A stretch of DNA of 16,888 nucleotides from Chloroflexia bacterium (GCA_025924435.1 JAICIL010000064.1:1-16888); one strand, 5' to 3'. Positions 1-7,552 are shown, counted from the stretch's first letter. Notes: a model not told the origin generated them from the letters alone. Numbers and translations are program-made.

Positions 1-109
1 GGCCCCCCCCTTTTAAGTTTTCCGTCCGGGGGGGGTGGGGGACCCCCCCCCCCCCCGCCCCCGGCACGCCCCCCCCCCCCCACCACCGGGTTTCCACTAA
101 CCGACGAGA
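1..109. other. Homopolymer-rich contig end, probably artefactual
   Basis: This stretch consists almost entirely of runs of C and G, including runs of 10 or more C, broken by one short T/A-rich patch near position 11-20. It has no coding signal and does not resemble the balanced GC-rich sequence that follows. The abrupt change just downstream of the first gene's stop codon suggests low-quality read ends at a contig edge rather than biology. The adjacent gene closes normally at 110, so it does not appear damaged. Confidence 0.7.
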
Positions 110-925
110 TCAGATTCCCGGCGCCACCGGCGACCCTGTCAGTCTCCATTCGGCGATCTCGGCGCAGGTGGCGACCCAGGTGCTGGGGTGCTCGGCCAGC
201 GCGCGCAGCAGCGGCTCGATTGCGCGGACGCGCGCGCCGCGACCGGAACCGTAGTCGCCGCGCGGGCGCAGGGCGAGGGTGAAGAGGCCACCAACCCCGT
301 ACGTCGCGTCGAACTCGTCCACGAACGAGGCCGAAACGACGCGGGGGACGCGGTGCTTCTCGTAGTACGGCTGATCGGTCCACGGCTCATGAACGGGCAA
401 TTCGACGAGCCGGTGACCGTCGCCATGCTCGACAATATACGGTCGGTCGTCGTCGGCATAACTGCTGTCGTAGCGGTAGCCGCGCGCGACGAGGATCGCC
501 CGCGTCTCCGTCACCATCCGCCGCCCCGGCGCCCGGAAGCCGACCGGCTTCCGGCCGAACACGGACTGAAAGACCGCTTCGCTCCGGGCGAGCGTCGCGT
601 GCTGCTCCTCGGCCGTGAGGGCGCTGAAATCCTCGTGGAGGTAGCCGTAGCCCGCCACCTCATGCCCCGCCGCCGCGATCGCCGCCATCGCCGCGGGATA
701 CCGCTCCGCGTCCCACGCGCCGATGAAGAAGGTCGCGCGGACGCCATACCGCGCGAAGAGTGCGAGCAGATTGGATGCACCGACCTGCGCGCCATACCGC
801 CCGTGCGAGGAGCGGCCCCAGAGCGGCAGGGCCATGTCCCGATGCTCGACGCTCTCGCCGTCGAAATCCACGGTGATCGCGGCGGCGGCCTGGACACCGG
901 CGGGCCAGATCGTCGGGGCGCTCAT
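110..925 (-). CDS. Polysaccharide deacetylase-fold hydrolase with altered metal site (paralogue 2)
   Basis: A 271-residue NodB/PuuE-type (carbohydrate esterase 4 fold) hydrolase. Visible motifs are motif 1 (TVDFDGE, Asp20 and Asp22), the ATFFIG strand (64-69), the motif 2 region GHEVAGYGYLHE (87-98) and motif 3 FRAPGRR (130-136). In motif 2 the first of the two usual zinc-ligand histidines is Tyr93 (codon 647-649); His97 is kept. There is no signal peptide, so it should act in the cytoplasm, which argues against a cell-wall or chitin substrate and for a small amide or imide. The frame is open back to 1387, but that part only shadows the upstream gene. ATG at 925 is chosen because it overlaps the upstream stop as ATGA and has a GGAGG (932-936) six bases before it. 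It is probably translated together with its paralogue. The substrate is unknown. Confidence 0.88.
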   Translation of the reverse strand: MSAPTIWPAGVQAAAAITVDFDGESVEHRDMALPLWGRSSHGRYGAQVGASNLLALFARYGVRATFFIGAWDAERYPAAMAAIAAAGHEVAGYGYLHEDFSALTAEEQHATLARSEAVFQSVFGRKPVGFRAPGRRMVTETRAILVARGYRYDSSYADDDRPYIVEHGDGHRLVELPVHEPWTDQPYYEKHRVPRVVSASFVDEFDATYGVGGLFTLALRPRGDYGSGRGARVRAIEPLLRALAEHPSTWVATCAEIAEWRLTGSPVAPGI

Positions 926-1761
926 GCGCGGCCTCCGATCGGGGTGGGGCTGTCCATGAACCCGTGCGCCGGGTCGAGGCACCAGCGCGCGAGATCGGCC
1001 ATGCGGCAGAAGTGGACATCGGGATAGCCCTTGATGTGCGCGATCAGCCGATCGAGGACGCGGGCGCGGGCGGGCAGCCCGGAGCCGCGCCCCGCGCGGG
1101 ACTGGCAGGTGAGGATGAAATACCCCGCCGTGTGATAGAGCGCGTCGAACTCGTCCTTCCAGAGGCCGAGGATTTCGTCCGTCGTCATCATGCCGATGCC
1201 GTACATGTAGGCGTCGTCCAGCGTCGAGGTGATATTGGGGATCTCGACCATCGCGCGCGACGGCGCACCGGCGACGACGGCGGGATACGGGCCGTCGTAA
1301 TCCTTGTCGCTCGAATCGTAGCGGTAGCCGAGGTCGCGCAGGACCGCGAGCGTCCGGGCGCTCTTCTGCCCGCCGGGGCTGCGCCAACCGAGCGGCGGCG
1401 TCCCCGCCAGTTCGGTCAAGATCCCGTGGGTCTTGCGCAACAGCCGCTCCTCCTCATCCAGCGCGAGATCCCAACTCTCGTGCAGGTATCCGTGCGCCGC
1501 CACCTCGTGCCCCTCGGCAACGATCCGCCGCACGACATCGGGATTCTGCTCCGCGTCGTAGCCGGTGAAGAAAAAGGTCGCGGGGATGCCGTGCCGCGCG
1601 AAGATCTCCAGGAGGCGCGGGATCCCCCGGCGCGGCGAGTAGCCGCCGAGCGAATTGATGCCCGCCGGGTCTATCCCCTTGCCGACCTCGTTGCCGGTGG
1701 CGTCCGTGTCCACCGTAATCAGGGCGACGCAGCGCGCGCCGCCCGGCCAGTGCCTTTCCAT
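922..1761 (-). CDS. Polysaccharide deacetylase-fold hydrolase, intact metal site (paralogue 1)
   Basis: A 279-residue NodB-fold hydrolase resembling the cytoplasmic HP0310/PuuE branch of polysaccharide deacetylases. Motif 1 is TVDTD (Asp18, Asp20), followed by the ATFFFTG strand (61-67). Motif 2 GHEVAAHGYLHE carries both expected metal-ligand histidines, His90 and His94. Motif 3 is WRSPGG (126-131). The catalytic core begins almost at the N-terminus, with no signal peptide or membrane segment. The ATG at 1761 is preceded by a strong GGGGAGGG-type ribosome site. The stop overlaps the next gene's start by four bases. The pair shares fold and order but differs at motif 2, so they may have different substrates or form a heteromer. 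Possible reactions are C-N bond hydrolysis of an N-acetyl group, a cyclic imide or a ureide. The exact substrate cannot be read from sequence. Confidence 0.9.
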   Translation of the reverse strand: MERHWPGGARCVALITVDTDATGNEVGKGIDPAGINSLGGYSPRRGIPRLLEIFARHGIPATFFFTGYDAEQNPDVVRRIVAEGHEVAAHGYLHESWDLALDEEERLLRKTHGILTELAGTPPLGWRSPGGQKSARTLAVLRDLGYRYDSSDKDYDGPYPAVVAGAPSRAMVEIPNITSTLDDAYMYGIGMMTTDEILGLWKDEFDALYHTAGYFILTCQSRAGRGSGLPARARVLDRLIAHIKGYPDVHFCRMADLARWCLDPAHGFMDSPTPIGGRA

Positions 1762-1798
1762 CCCGCCCTCCCCTCGCGTCGGCCAAGAGCCGACTATC

Positions 1799-1898
1799 GA
1801 ACCGCCAAGACGCCAAGAACGCCAAGGGGATACAAAGAAGACGGAAAAATTCCCTTACGTTCTTTCCGATCTTGGCGTCCTTGGCGTCTTGGCGGTTC
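1799..1898. repeat. Inverted repeat A, 9-nt periodic arms
   Basis: Two 28-nt arms (1799-1826 and 1871-1898) are reverse complements with one mismatch and enclose a 44-nt loop. Each arm is built from 9-nt units of the type CGCCAAGAA after an initial GAACCG. The loop has further short complementarity (AAAGAA against TTCTTT). The element lies 13 nt beyond the M20 peptidase stop codon and before the first deacetylase start. It could act as an RNA hairpin or a non-autonomous mobile element. No encoded protein is credible. Confidence 0.9.
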
Positions 1899-1911
1899 AT
1901 CGTTTTTGTCG

Positions 1912-3087
1912 TCAAGCACCGGACGAATTGGATGCGAGCAGGCCGGGCAGCTCGGCGATGATGCCCGCGAGCAGCGCGGCGCGGCGCGGCACCGATGCCA
2001 GGAGGATGTTTTCGCGGCGGCTCGCGCCGTCGCCGCCCTCCGGCCCGAGGCCGTCGAGCGTCGGCACGCCGAGCGCGGCGGTGAAGTTGCCGTCCGATCC
2101 CGCGCGGGTGTACATCCCGTCGAGCGTCAGGCCCAGCGGGCGACCGCACTCCTGCGCGAGGCGCAAGAGGCGGTCGGTGCCCGCCGATGTCTCGAAGGCG
2201 GGCCGGGTGATGCCGCCGGACATCACCGTTTCCGTGCCGGGTACGGTTGTTCGCTCGGCGATCTCGCTGACGCGCGCGACCAGCGCCTCGGCCGCTTCGC
2301 TGTCCGGCGCGCGCAGATCAATGCTGAGATCGGCGCGATCCGGGACGACCTGGCGCGCATTGCCCGCCTCGACGATGCCGACATTGACGAGGACGCCGCG
2401 TTCCACATCGGTCAATGCCTCAAGGGCGAGAATCTTGTGGGCAGCCTCGACGATGGCGCTCGCGCCGAGGTGCCGGTTCGTCGCGTGCGTCGCCGCCCCG
2501 CGAATCTCCAGGGAGACGGCCCCGACCATGCCGCGCCGCGTCACCAGGCCGCCGTTCTCCCGCGCCGGTTCCATGACGAGCGCCCAGTCCGCCTCGCGCG
2601 CCGCCTTCTCGATCCACGGCCGCCCGTGCGGGCTGCCCAATTCCTCGTCCCCGGTCATGAAGACGGTCGTCTCGGCCAGCCCGTCCCACCCCGCCGCGCG
2701 GAGCGCCCGGAGCGCGGAGAGCAGGACGACCCAGCCACCCTTCATGTCCCGCGTGCCGGGGCCGTAGACGCGCCCGCCCTCGATGCGGCAGGGGTTCGTC
2801 GCGAGCGAGCCGGGCGGCCAGACCGTGTCCAGGTGGATCAGCGCCAGGAGCCGCCCCGCGCCGCCGCCCGACCGCCGCGCGACGAGATGATCGCCGCACT
2901 CCGTCTCCGCGATCCGCTCGATCGTGAACCCCAGCGCGCCGAACGCCTCGCCCACCGCGAGGCCGACGCGATCCACCCCCGCCTTATCGCGCGAGCCGCT
3001 CTCGATCGCCACATAGCGCATCAATTCATCGGCGGTCTCCGCGAGATGATCGTTCGCGTATGCTTCGTAGCCGTGCACGTCTGCCAT
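1912..3087 (-). CDS. M20 family metallopeptidase / amidohydrolase (carboxypeptidase G2-like)
   Basis: A 391-residue M20-family di-zinc hydrolase, cytoplasmic, with no signal peptide. The metal-site motifs are HLDTV (His85, Asp87), GPGTRDMKGG (bridging Asp114), GDEELGS (Glu148 and Glu149, general base and ligand) and MEP (Glu173). The dimerisation/lid domain follows at roughly 185-300, then the C-terminal catalytic segment containing AGSDGNF. Members cleave C-terminal Glu or other amide bonds, or N-acyl and N-carbamoyl groups. In place of the family's late AHSxxE motif the protein reads GDGASRREN, so the last zinc-ligand His appears absent (Ala355 or a one-residue gap; codon 2023-2025). It may be low-activity or specialised. 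ATG at 3087 has a GAGG-type ribosome site. It lies 53 nt after the flavoprotein gene and probably shares its operon. Confidence 0.9.
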   Translation of the reverse strand: MADVHGYEAYANDHLAETADELMRYVAIESGSRDKAGVDRVGLAVGEAFGALGFTIERIAETECGDHLVARRSGGGAGRLLALIHLDTVWPPGSLATNPCRIEGGRVYGPGTRDMKGGWVVLLSALRALRAAGWDGLAETTVFMTGDEELGSPHGRPWIEKAAREADWALVMEPARENGGLVTRRGMVGAVSLEIRGAATHATNRHLGASAIVEAAHKILALEALTDVERGVLVNVGIVEAGNARQVVPDRADLSIDLRAPDSEAAEALVARVSEIAERTTVPGTETVMSGGITRPAFETSAGTDRLLRLAQECGRPLGLTLDGMYTRAGSDGNFTAALGVPTLDGLGPEGGDGASRRENILLASVPRRAALLAGIIAELPGLLASNSSGA

Positions 3088-3140
3088 AGCGCCTCACATT
3101 CCATAGATCGCGGGCCGATGCCGCTTCGGTTGCACGTTCG

Positions 3141-4409
3141 TCACACGGTGGATGGGACGGCGATGCCGAGCGCCTCCCACGACTGGCGTTCGCGTTTGCC
3201 GCCGTACTTCTGCTTGGAGTGGAATTCGCCGCCGAGATCGGCCTCGGCGACCATCCGCAGCACCTGGGACTCGCGGAAGTGGAGCGAGAAGGTGCGCACG
3301 TCCCGGAACGCCCGCTCGACCGGCAGGGAGCGGAAGGCGGCGCGCGCCCCGCAGACATCGAACGCCTTGCTCGTCACCATCAGCGCCATCTGCTTGGATG
3401 TATGCAGGGCGCGCATCGAGGCGACTTCCGCCTCGTCGTAACGGCCCTGCTCCCACAGCCAGGCGGCGTACCACATCGAGGTTCGCGTCGCCTGCAACGC
3501 GGCGTCCATCTCGCCGACGGTGTAGGCGATCGTGTCGTCGTTCATCAGGAAGGGGCGCTGCTTGAGGTAGTCGAGGACGAAAGCGAAGACGCCCTGCGCC
3601 GTGCCGAGGTGGTTGGCGCAGTAGGCGAGGGTGAAGGTGCGCGGGTCGTGCTGCACCCAGTCGCCCGGCTGGCCGAGCACATTTTCCCACGGCACGAAGA
3701 CGTCCTCGAGGATCAGGCTCCAACTGATCGTCGCCCGCATCCCCATCGTGTCCCAGTTGTCCTCCACGGAGACGCCGGCGCTTTCTTTCGGCACAATGAG
3801 GGTGGTGTACCCCTCGGCCATGCTCTGCGTCCCCGGCGCCATGACGTAGACGACGTAGTAATCAGCGGCGGGCGCGAGCGAGCCGAAATGCTTGACCGAG
3901 GTGAGGCGAAAGCCGCCCTCCGTCGCCACCAGTTCGGCGCGGCGGGTGCTGGAGTTCATCTGGCGCGGGTCCGCCTCGCTCCCGCACGACGCAATCAGCG
4001 CGCCGCGCGCGACGACATCGCCGAGGATGCGCCGCTTCTGCTCCTCGTTGCCGAGGTAGGCGACGATGCCCGACGCGTGCGACTGGATTTGCAGGAGTTG
4101 CGCGGTCGAGGCGTTGCCCGCCGCGATCGTCTCCAGGATCGTGTAGTACGTCAGGTAGCGATTGCCGTTCCACATGCCGTGCCCGCCCAGCGTTTCGGGC
4201 ACGGTCAGTGTGAGGAACCCCTCGTCGCGCAGGCGCGCGAAATCCTCCTCCGGAAATGCAGCGGCGTCATCGTAGGCGCGGGCGCGCGGGGCGAACTCCG
4301 CCGCCAGCGCCTTCGCCCGCTCGATGAGCCGCCGGTCCTCCGCCGAAAACGAGAAATCCACCGGATACCTCCCCCTCGATTGTGCCGCCGTCTGCGTCGG
4401 CGTCATCAT
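3141..4409 (-). CDS. Acyl-CoA dehydrogenase-fold flavoprotein without the usual catalytic Glu
   Basis: A 422-residue protein with the acyl-CoA dehydrogenase layout: N-terminal helical domain (about 20-130), central beta domain (about 135-240) and C-terminal helical domain (about 250-400). The segment that in true dehydrogenases reads YEG with the catalytic base is here FSLHFRESQVL (374-384), with Phe where Glu is expected. The canonical TEPxxGSD signature is replaced by SEADPRQMN. Those features are shared with ACAD-fold monooxygenases of the DszC/SfnB type, so a reduced-flavin-dependent oxygenase is as likely as a dehydrogenase. No cofactor reductase gene is nearby. The start at 4409 is the first of two consecutive ATGs and has only a weak ribosome site. 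It is the first gene of the minus block, divergent from the VOC gene. Confidence 0.85.
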   Translation of the reverse strand: MMTPTQTAAQSRGRYPVDFSFSAEDRRLIERAKALAAEFAPRARAYDDAAAFPEEDFARLRDEGFLTLTVPETLGGHGMWNGNRYLTYYTILETIAAGNASTAQLLQIQSHASGIVAYLGNEEQKRRILGDVVARGALIASCGSEADPRQMNSSTRRAELVATEGGFRLTSVKHFGSLAPAADYYVVYVMAPGTQSMAEGYTTLIVPKESAGVSVEDNWDTMGMRATISWSLILEDVFVPWENVLGQPGDWVQHDPRTFTLAYCANHLGTAQGVFAFVLDYLKQRPFLMNDDTIAYTVGEMDAALQATRTSMWYAAWLWEQGRYDEAEVASMRALHTSKQMALMVTSKAFDVCGARAAFRSLPVERAFRDVRTFSLHFRESQVLRMVAEADLGGEFHSKQKYGGKRERQSWEALGIAVPSTV

Positions 4410-4447
4410 AGCCCGCCGCCGCGCGCCGTCAATGCGCGAGGGGTTTG

Positions 4448-4494
4448 CCTCACCCCCGGCCCCTCCCCGATGCGGGGAGGGGCCGGGGGTGAGG
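4448..4494. repeat. Perfect 22-bp palindrome with 3-nt loop (repeat E1)
   Basis: The arms 4448-4469 and 4473-4494 are perfect reverse complements separated only by ATG. The sequence is of the CACCCCCGGCCCCTCCCC type and belongs to the same broad design as the elements at 14041 and 15308. It lies between two divergent genes, upstream of both, so it is badly placed for a terminator. It could extrude as a cruciform or affect the two promoters. Confidence 0.9.
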
Positions 4495-4524
4495 TTCTTC
4501 GATGCCCGCGCTTTGTGCTACGCT
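4495..4524 (+). promoter_or_regulatory. Possible promoter of the VOC gene
   Basis: A weak TTCTTC (4495-4500) lies 18 nt before TACGCT (4519-4524), which has a TG at 4516-4517 as in extended -10 boxes. It is about 58 nt upstream of the VOC start. The match is poor in such GC-rich DNA and is offered only as a candidate. Confidence 0.22.
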
Positions 4525-4582
4525 GCGTCGCACAACAGCACGCGATTGCACGCGGACGTAGCGATCAAGGGAGGCGGCACCG

Positions 4583-5374
4583 ATGCTCACCGGGATTGAC
4601 CATTGCGTGATCCTCGTTTCCGACCTGGCGACCGGCATCCGCGACTGCGAGGGGCTGGGCTTCACCGTCATCCCCGGCGGCGAGCACCCCGGCGGTACGC
4701 ACAACGCCCTGATCGCCTTCGCGGACGGCGCGTACATCGAGTTGATCGCCTTCCAGGACCCGAACGTGCCCTCCCAGCATCGCTGGAGCCGCTTCCGCGA
4801 CGCCGGGGGCGGGCTGATTGACTTTGCGCTCGGTAGCACCGACCTCGCGGCGGATGTGGCGCGGCTCACCGGCGCGGGCCTCCCCTACACGCCGATGGAC
4901 GGCGCGCGCGCCCGCCCGGACGGCGTGCAGCTCCAGTGGCGCAGCGCCAGCGTCTCGCCCGCCGGTCAACTCCCCTTCATCATCGAGGACGTGACGCCGC
5001 GCGGCCTGCGCGTGCCGAGCGGCGAGGCGGCGCGCCACGCGAACGACGTGACGGGCGTCCTCAGCCTCACCATCGCCGTCGGCGACCTCGCCGGCGCGAA
5101 GGGGCGGTTCACCGCGCTCCTCGACGCCGCCCCGCTTGTCGAGCGCGACAACCCGGACCTCCGCGCCGCCACCGCGACGTACGTGATCGGCCAGTACAGC
5201 ATCGAACTCGCGCAGCCGGTGGACGATCAACGCCCGCTCGCCGCCCCGCTCGCCGCGCGCGGCGACGGCCCCTACAGCGCCTGCCTCACCGCCGATCCCG
5301 GCCCCGCCGAAGCGCGCTGGCTCGACCGGTCGGCGGCACACGGCGCGCGCTTGCAGATCGTTGGGAAGGACTGA
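4583..5374 (+). CDS. VOC superfamily protein, glyoxalase-like, two modules
   Basis: A 263-residue vicinal-oxygen-chelate protein. The first module (about 1-120) starts with IDHCVILVSDL, whose His7 is the usual first metal ligand, and has YIELIAF with Glu53 as the likely partner ligand. A second module (about 130-260) begins LSLTIAVGDL and holds YSIELAQP but lacks the His at its start, so probably only one metal site remains. The overall shape resembles the glyoxalase-like domain PF13468. The reaction is not predictable: lyase, isomerase, dioxygenase and binding roles all occur in the superfamily. ATG at 4583 follows an AGGGAGG ribosome site about nine bases away. The stop codon TGA is formed inside the first heptamers of repeat D. 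It is divergent from the ACAD-fold gene. Confidence 0.85.
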   Translation: MLTGIDHCVILVSDLATGIRDCEGLGFTVIPGGEHPGGTHNALIAFADGAYIELIAFQDPNVPSQHRWSRFRDAGGGLIDFALGSTDLAADVARLTGAGLPYTPMDGARARPDGVQLQWRSASVSPAGQLPFIIEDVTPRGLRVPSGEAARHANDVTGVLSLTIAVGDLAGAKGRFTALLDAAPLVERDNPDLRAATATYVIGQYSIELAQPVDDQRPLAAPLAARGDGPYSACLTADPGPAEARWLDRSAAHGARLQIVGKD

Positions 5375-5488
5375 GGACTGAGGACTGAGGACTGGAGTAG
5401 GGTTCGTCGGCATTGATCTGCGTGGCAAGCGCGGAGGACGATCAGAGCAACAGATAGCCGTGAGCAAGATTCTCAGTCCTCAGTCCTT
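5366..5488. repeat. Inverted repeat D, 7-nt periodic
   Basis: Four tandem GGACTGA heptamers (5368-5395, last base of the fourth changed) are answered by two TCAGTCC copies at 5473-5486. Seventeen bases (5366-5382 and 5472-5488) are exact reverse complements, enclosing about 90 nt of ordinary sequence. The stop codon of the VOC gene is the TGA of the first heptamer. The right arm ends about 20 nt before the peptidase start, so a folded transcript would place a hairpin just upstream of that ribosome site. Confidence 0.88.
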
Positions 5489-5509
5489 GCGACTGAAAGG
5501 AGCGCCCCC

Positions 5510-7447
5510 ATGCCAACACCGCTCACCGAAGACCTGATCGTCTCGCTCGCCGCTCCGGACGACCCGCAATTGTCGCCGGACGGGCGCCGCGTCGCGTACG
5601 TCGCCGCTTGCTATGGGCAGGAGGGCGACCACCCGGAAGGGACGATCTGGGTCGCGCCGACGGACGGATCGGCGATGGCGCGGCAGTGGACATTCGGCAA
5701 CGGGCGGGACGACACCCCCCGCTGGTCGCCGGACGGCGCAACGCTCGCCTTCCTCTCCGACCGCGCGAAGCGGGGCACGAAGGCGCTCTACCGGATGCCC
5801 GCCGCCGGGGGCGAGGCGGAGAAACTGGTCGAGCGCAAGAAGAGCGTGGAGTTCTTCGCGTGGTCGCCCGATGGCGCACGCATCGCCTTCCTCGCGCCCG
5901 ACGACCCGACCGAGGAGGACGAGCGGCGCGAGAGGGAGCGCGACGACGCCGATGTTTACGGCGAGCGGTGGCCGTATCACCGCCTCCATCTCCTCGATCT
6001 CGCCGGCGGCGCGGTGGCGACGCTCCCCACCGGCGATCTGCATGTCACCGAATGCGCCTGGTCGCCGGACGGGCAGACGATTGCCTACCTCGCCCAACCG
6101 ACGCCCGAACTGGACGACCGGCACCAGACCGCGATCTTCACGATCCCGGCAGCGGGCGGTGACGCGCGGCGCATTTGCGAAACGACGGGCGGGAGCCATC
6201 TCGCATGGGGCGCGTCGGAGGCAATTGGCGACATGCTCGTCTTCGCCGCGCCGCACGAGCCGACGCCGCAATGCTCCTCCACGATCTGGGCCGTCTCCGC
6301 CGCTGGCGGCGAGCCGACGGTGATCGGCCCCGGCGTCAACGAGGCGGCGTGCGCCGCGACCCCCACTACCGTGCCGGATCAGCCCCGCATCACCGTCGCG
6401 GTGGCGAAGGGGCTGACCACGGAACTCGTCAACCTTAACACGCCCACTGGCCTGCCCGCCCTCTTCTGCGCGCATCCAACCGGCGACCTCGGCGCGTTTT
6501 CGGTGGCGATGCCGCCCCGCGCGGACCGCCCGGTCGTCGCGGTCGTGCGGAGCGCGGGTGATGAGCCGCCCGAACTCTGGTCCGGTGCGCCGGATGCCTT
6601 GCATCGCGTCAGCGACCACCACGCGGCGCTCAATGACATTGAGTTTGGCAAGCAGGAGCCGTTCTATTGGGACGCGCCGGACGGCTTGGCGCTCGATGGC
6701 GTCCTCATCCGCCCGCCGGACGCGCCGGACGGGCCGCTGCCGACGATTGTCTACGTCCACGGCGGGCCGTACGGGCGGTGGTCGAACGGCTGGCACCTGC
6801 GGCCCGGCGATTGGGGCCAGTGGCTGGCGACGCACGGCTACGCGGTGCTGATGCCGAACTGCCGGGGCGGGATGGGCCATGGCAACGCCTTCGCGACGGC
6901 GGCGCGCGGCGATGTCGGCGGCGCGGATTACCGGGACATCATGGCGGCGGTGGATGCGGCGATTGAGCGCGGCATCGCGGACCCGGAGCGGCTCGGCATC
7001 GGCGGCTGGAGTCAGGGCGGGTTCATGACGGCGTGGGCCGTCACGCAGACGAACCGCTTCAAGGCGGGCGTGATGGGGGCGGGCGTCTCGGACTGGAACA
7101 TGATGACGATGACGAGCGATATGCCGACCTTCGAGGCGGCGCTCGGCGGCGATCGCCCGTGGGACGGCCCCGGCCCGCACAACGCCGCCCGCCTCTCGCC
7201 GATCTCTTACGCGAAAAACGCGACGACCCCGCTCCTCATCCTGCACGGGAAGAACGACGCCCGCGTGCCGGTCACGCAGGCAATCGGCTTCACGCGCGCC
7301 TTGCGGGAACGGGATGTGCCCGTCCAGTTCGTCACGTATCCGCGCGAGCCGCACGGCGTCCGCGAGCGCAACCACCAGCGCGACATCCTCCGCCGCGTCC
7401 GCGCGTGGTACGACCGGTGGCTGAAACCAGGGGACGAAAACACATGA
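5510..7447 (+). CDS. S9 family serine peptidase (acylaminoacyl / dipeptidyl peptidase type)
   Basis: A 645-residue prolyl-oligopeptidase-family enzyme. The N-terminal part (about 10-370) is a beta-propeller with repeated WSPDG signatures (for example DTPRWSPDG, AWSPDGARIAF, AWSPDGQTIAY). The C-terminal part (about 390-645) is an alpha/beta-hydrolase with the HGGP oxyanion motif (417-420), nucleophile Ser501 in GGWSQGG, Asp583 in LHGKNDARVP and His615 in EPHGVRE, so the triad is complete. There is no signal peptide, so it should trim short peptides in the cytoplasm. ATG at 5510 follows AAAGGAG at a good distance. The stop TGA is the first three bases of repeat B. It sits between the VOC and MFS genes on the same strand, perhaps as a loose transcription unit with uptake and breakdown of small peptides. 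Confidence 0.95.
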   Translation: MPTPLTEDLIVSLAAPDDPQLSPDGRRVAYVAACYGQEGDHPEGTIWVAPTDGSAMARQWTFGNGRDDTPRWSPDGATLAFLSDRAKRGTKALYRMPAAGGEAEKLVERKKSVEFFAWSPDGARIAFLAPDDPTEEDERRERERDDADVYGERWPYHRLHLLDLAGGAVATLPTGDLHVTECAWSPDGQTIAYLAQPTPELDDRHQTAIFTIPAAGGDARRICETTGGSHLAWGASEAIGDMLVFAAPHEPTPQCSSTIWAVSAAGGEPTVIGPGVNEAACAATPTTVPDQPRITVAVAKGLTTELVNLNTPTGLPALFCAHPTGDLGAFSVAMPPRADRPVVAVVRSAGDEPPELWSGAPDALHRVSDHHAALNDIEFGKQEPFYWDAPDGLALDGVLIRPPDAPDGPLPTIVYVHGGPYGRWSNGWHLRPGDWGQWLATHGYAVLMPNCRGGMGHGNAFATAARGDVGGADYRDIMAAVDAAIERGIADPERLGIGGWSQGGFMTAWAVTQTNRFKAGVMGAGVSDWNMMTMTSDMPTFEAALGGDRPWDGPGPHNAARLSPISYAKNATTPLLILHGKNDARVPVTQAIGFTRALRERDVPVQFVTYPREPHGVRERNHQRDILRRVRAWYDRWLKPGDENT

Positions 7448-7552
7448 ACCACAGAGACACAGAGAGCACAGAGAAGAATGAGAGAGATGAAGAGCGATTA
7501 TCTTCCTTCTCCTCTCTGCATTCCTTTGTGCTCTCTCTGTCTCTGTGGTTCA
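7445..7552. repeat. Inverted repeat B, 9-nt periodic arms
   Basis: The arms 7445-7473 and 7524-7552 are reverse complements in 27 of 29 positions with a 50-nt purine/pyrimidine-skewed loop. Units are 9-nt CACAGAGAG-like blocks after TGAACC. This is the same architecture as repeat A with different bases (ACAGAG for GCCAAG). The peptidase stop codon is the first TGA of the left arm. Translated, it gives peptides of the MNHRDTEST type that are often mis-annotated as proteins. Confidence 0.9.

Noticed and set aside
1..109. Possible G-quadruplex or telomere-like end
   Set aside because: The runs are long pure homopolymers at the contig edge without regular spacing, which fits sequencing artefact better.
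926..1387. N-terminal extension of the first deacetylase-fold gene
   Set aside because: The extra 154 residues are Arg-rich shadow translation of the upstream gene; the ATGA overlap and GGAGG site at 932-936 mark the true start.
964..3441. 825-codon open frame on the plus strand
   Set aside because: It runs antisense through the deacetylase and M20 genes, is very rich in Arg/Ala/Gly/Pro and shows no motif. It is a by-product of high-GC third positions in the real minus-strand genes.
4448..4494. Intrinsic terminator
   Set aside because: It lies between two genes transcribed away from it and has no T-run on either side.
5480..7375. 631-codon open frame on the minus strand
   Set aside because: It is antisense to the S9 peptidase, whose complete catalytic triad and propeller repeats leave no doubt about the coding strand.
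1799..7552. CRISPR-like array
   Set aside because: The repeats are paired inverted arms with contiguous 9-nt or 7-nt units, not direct repeats with unique spacers, and no cas genes are present.
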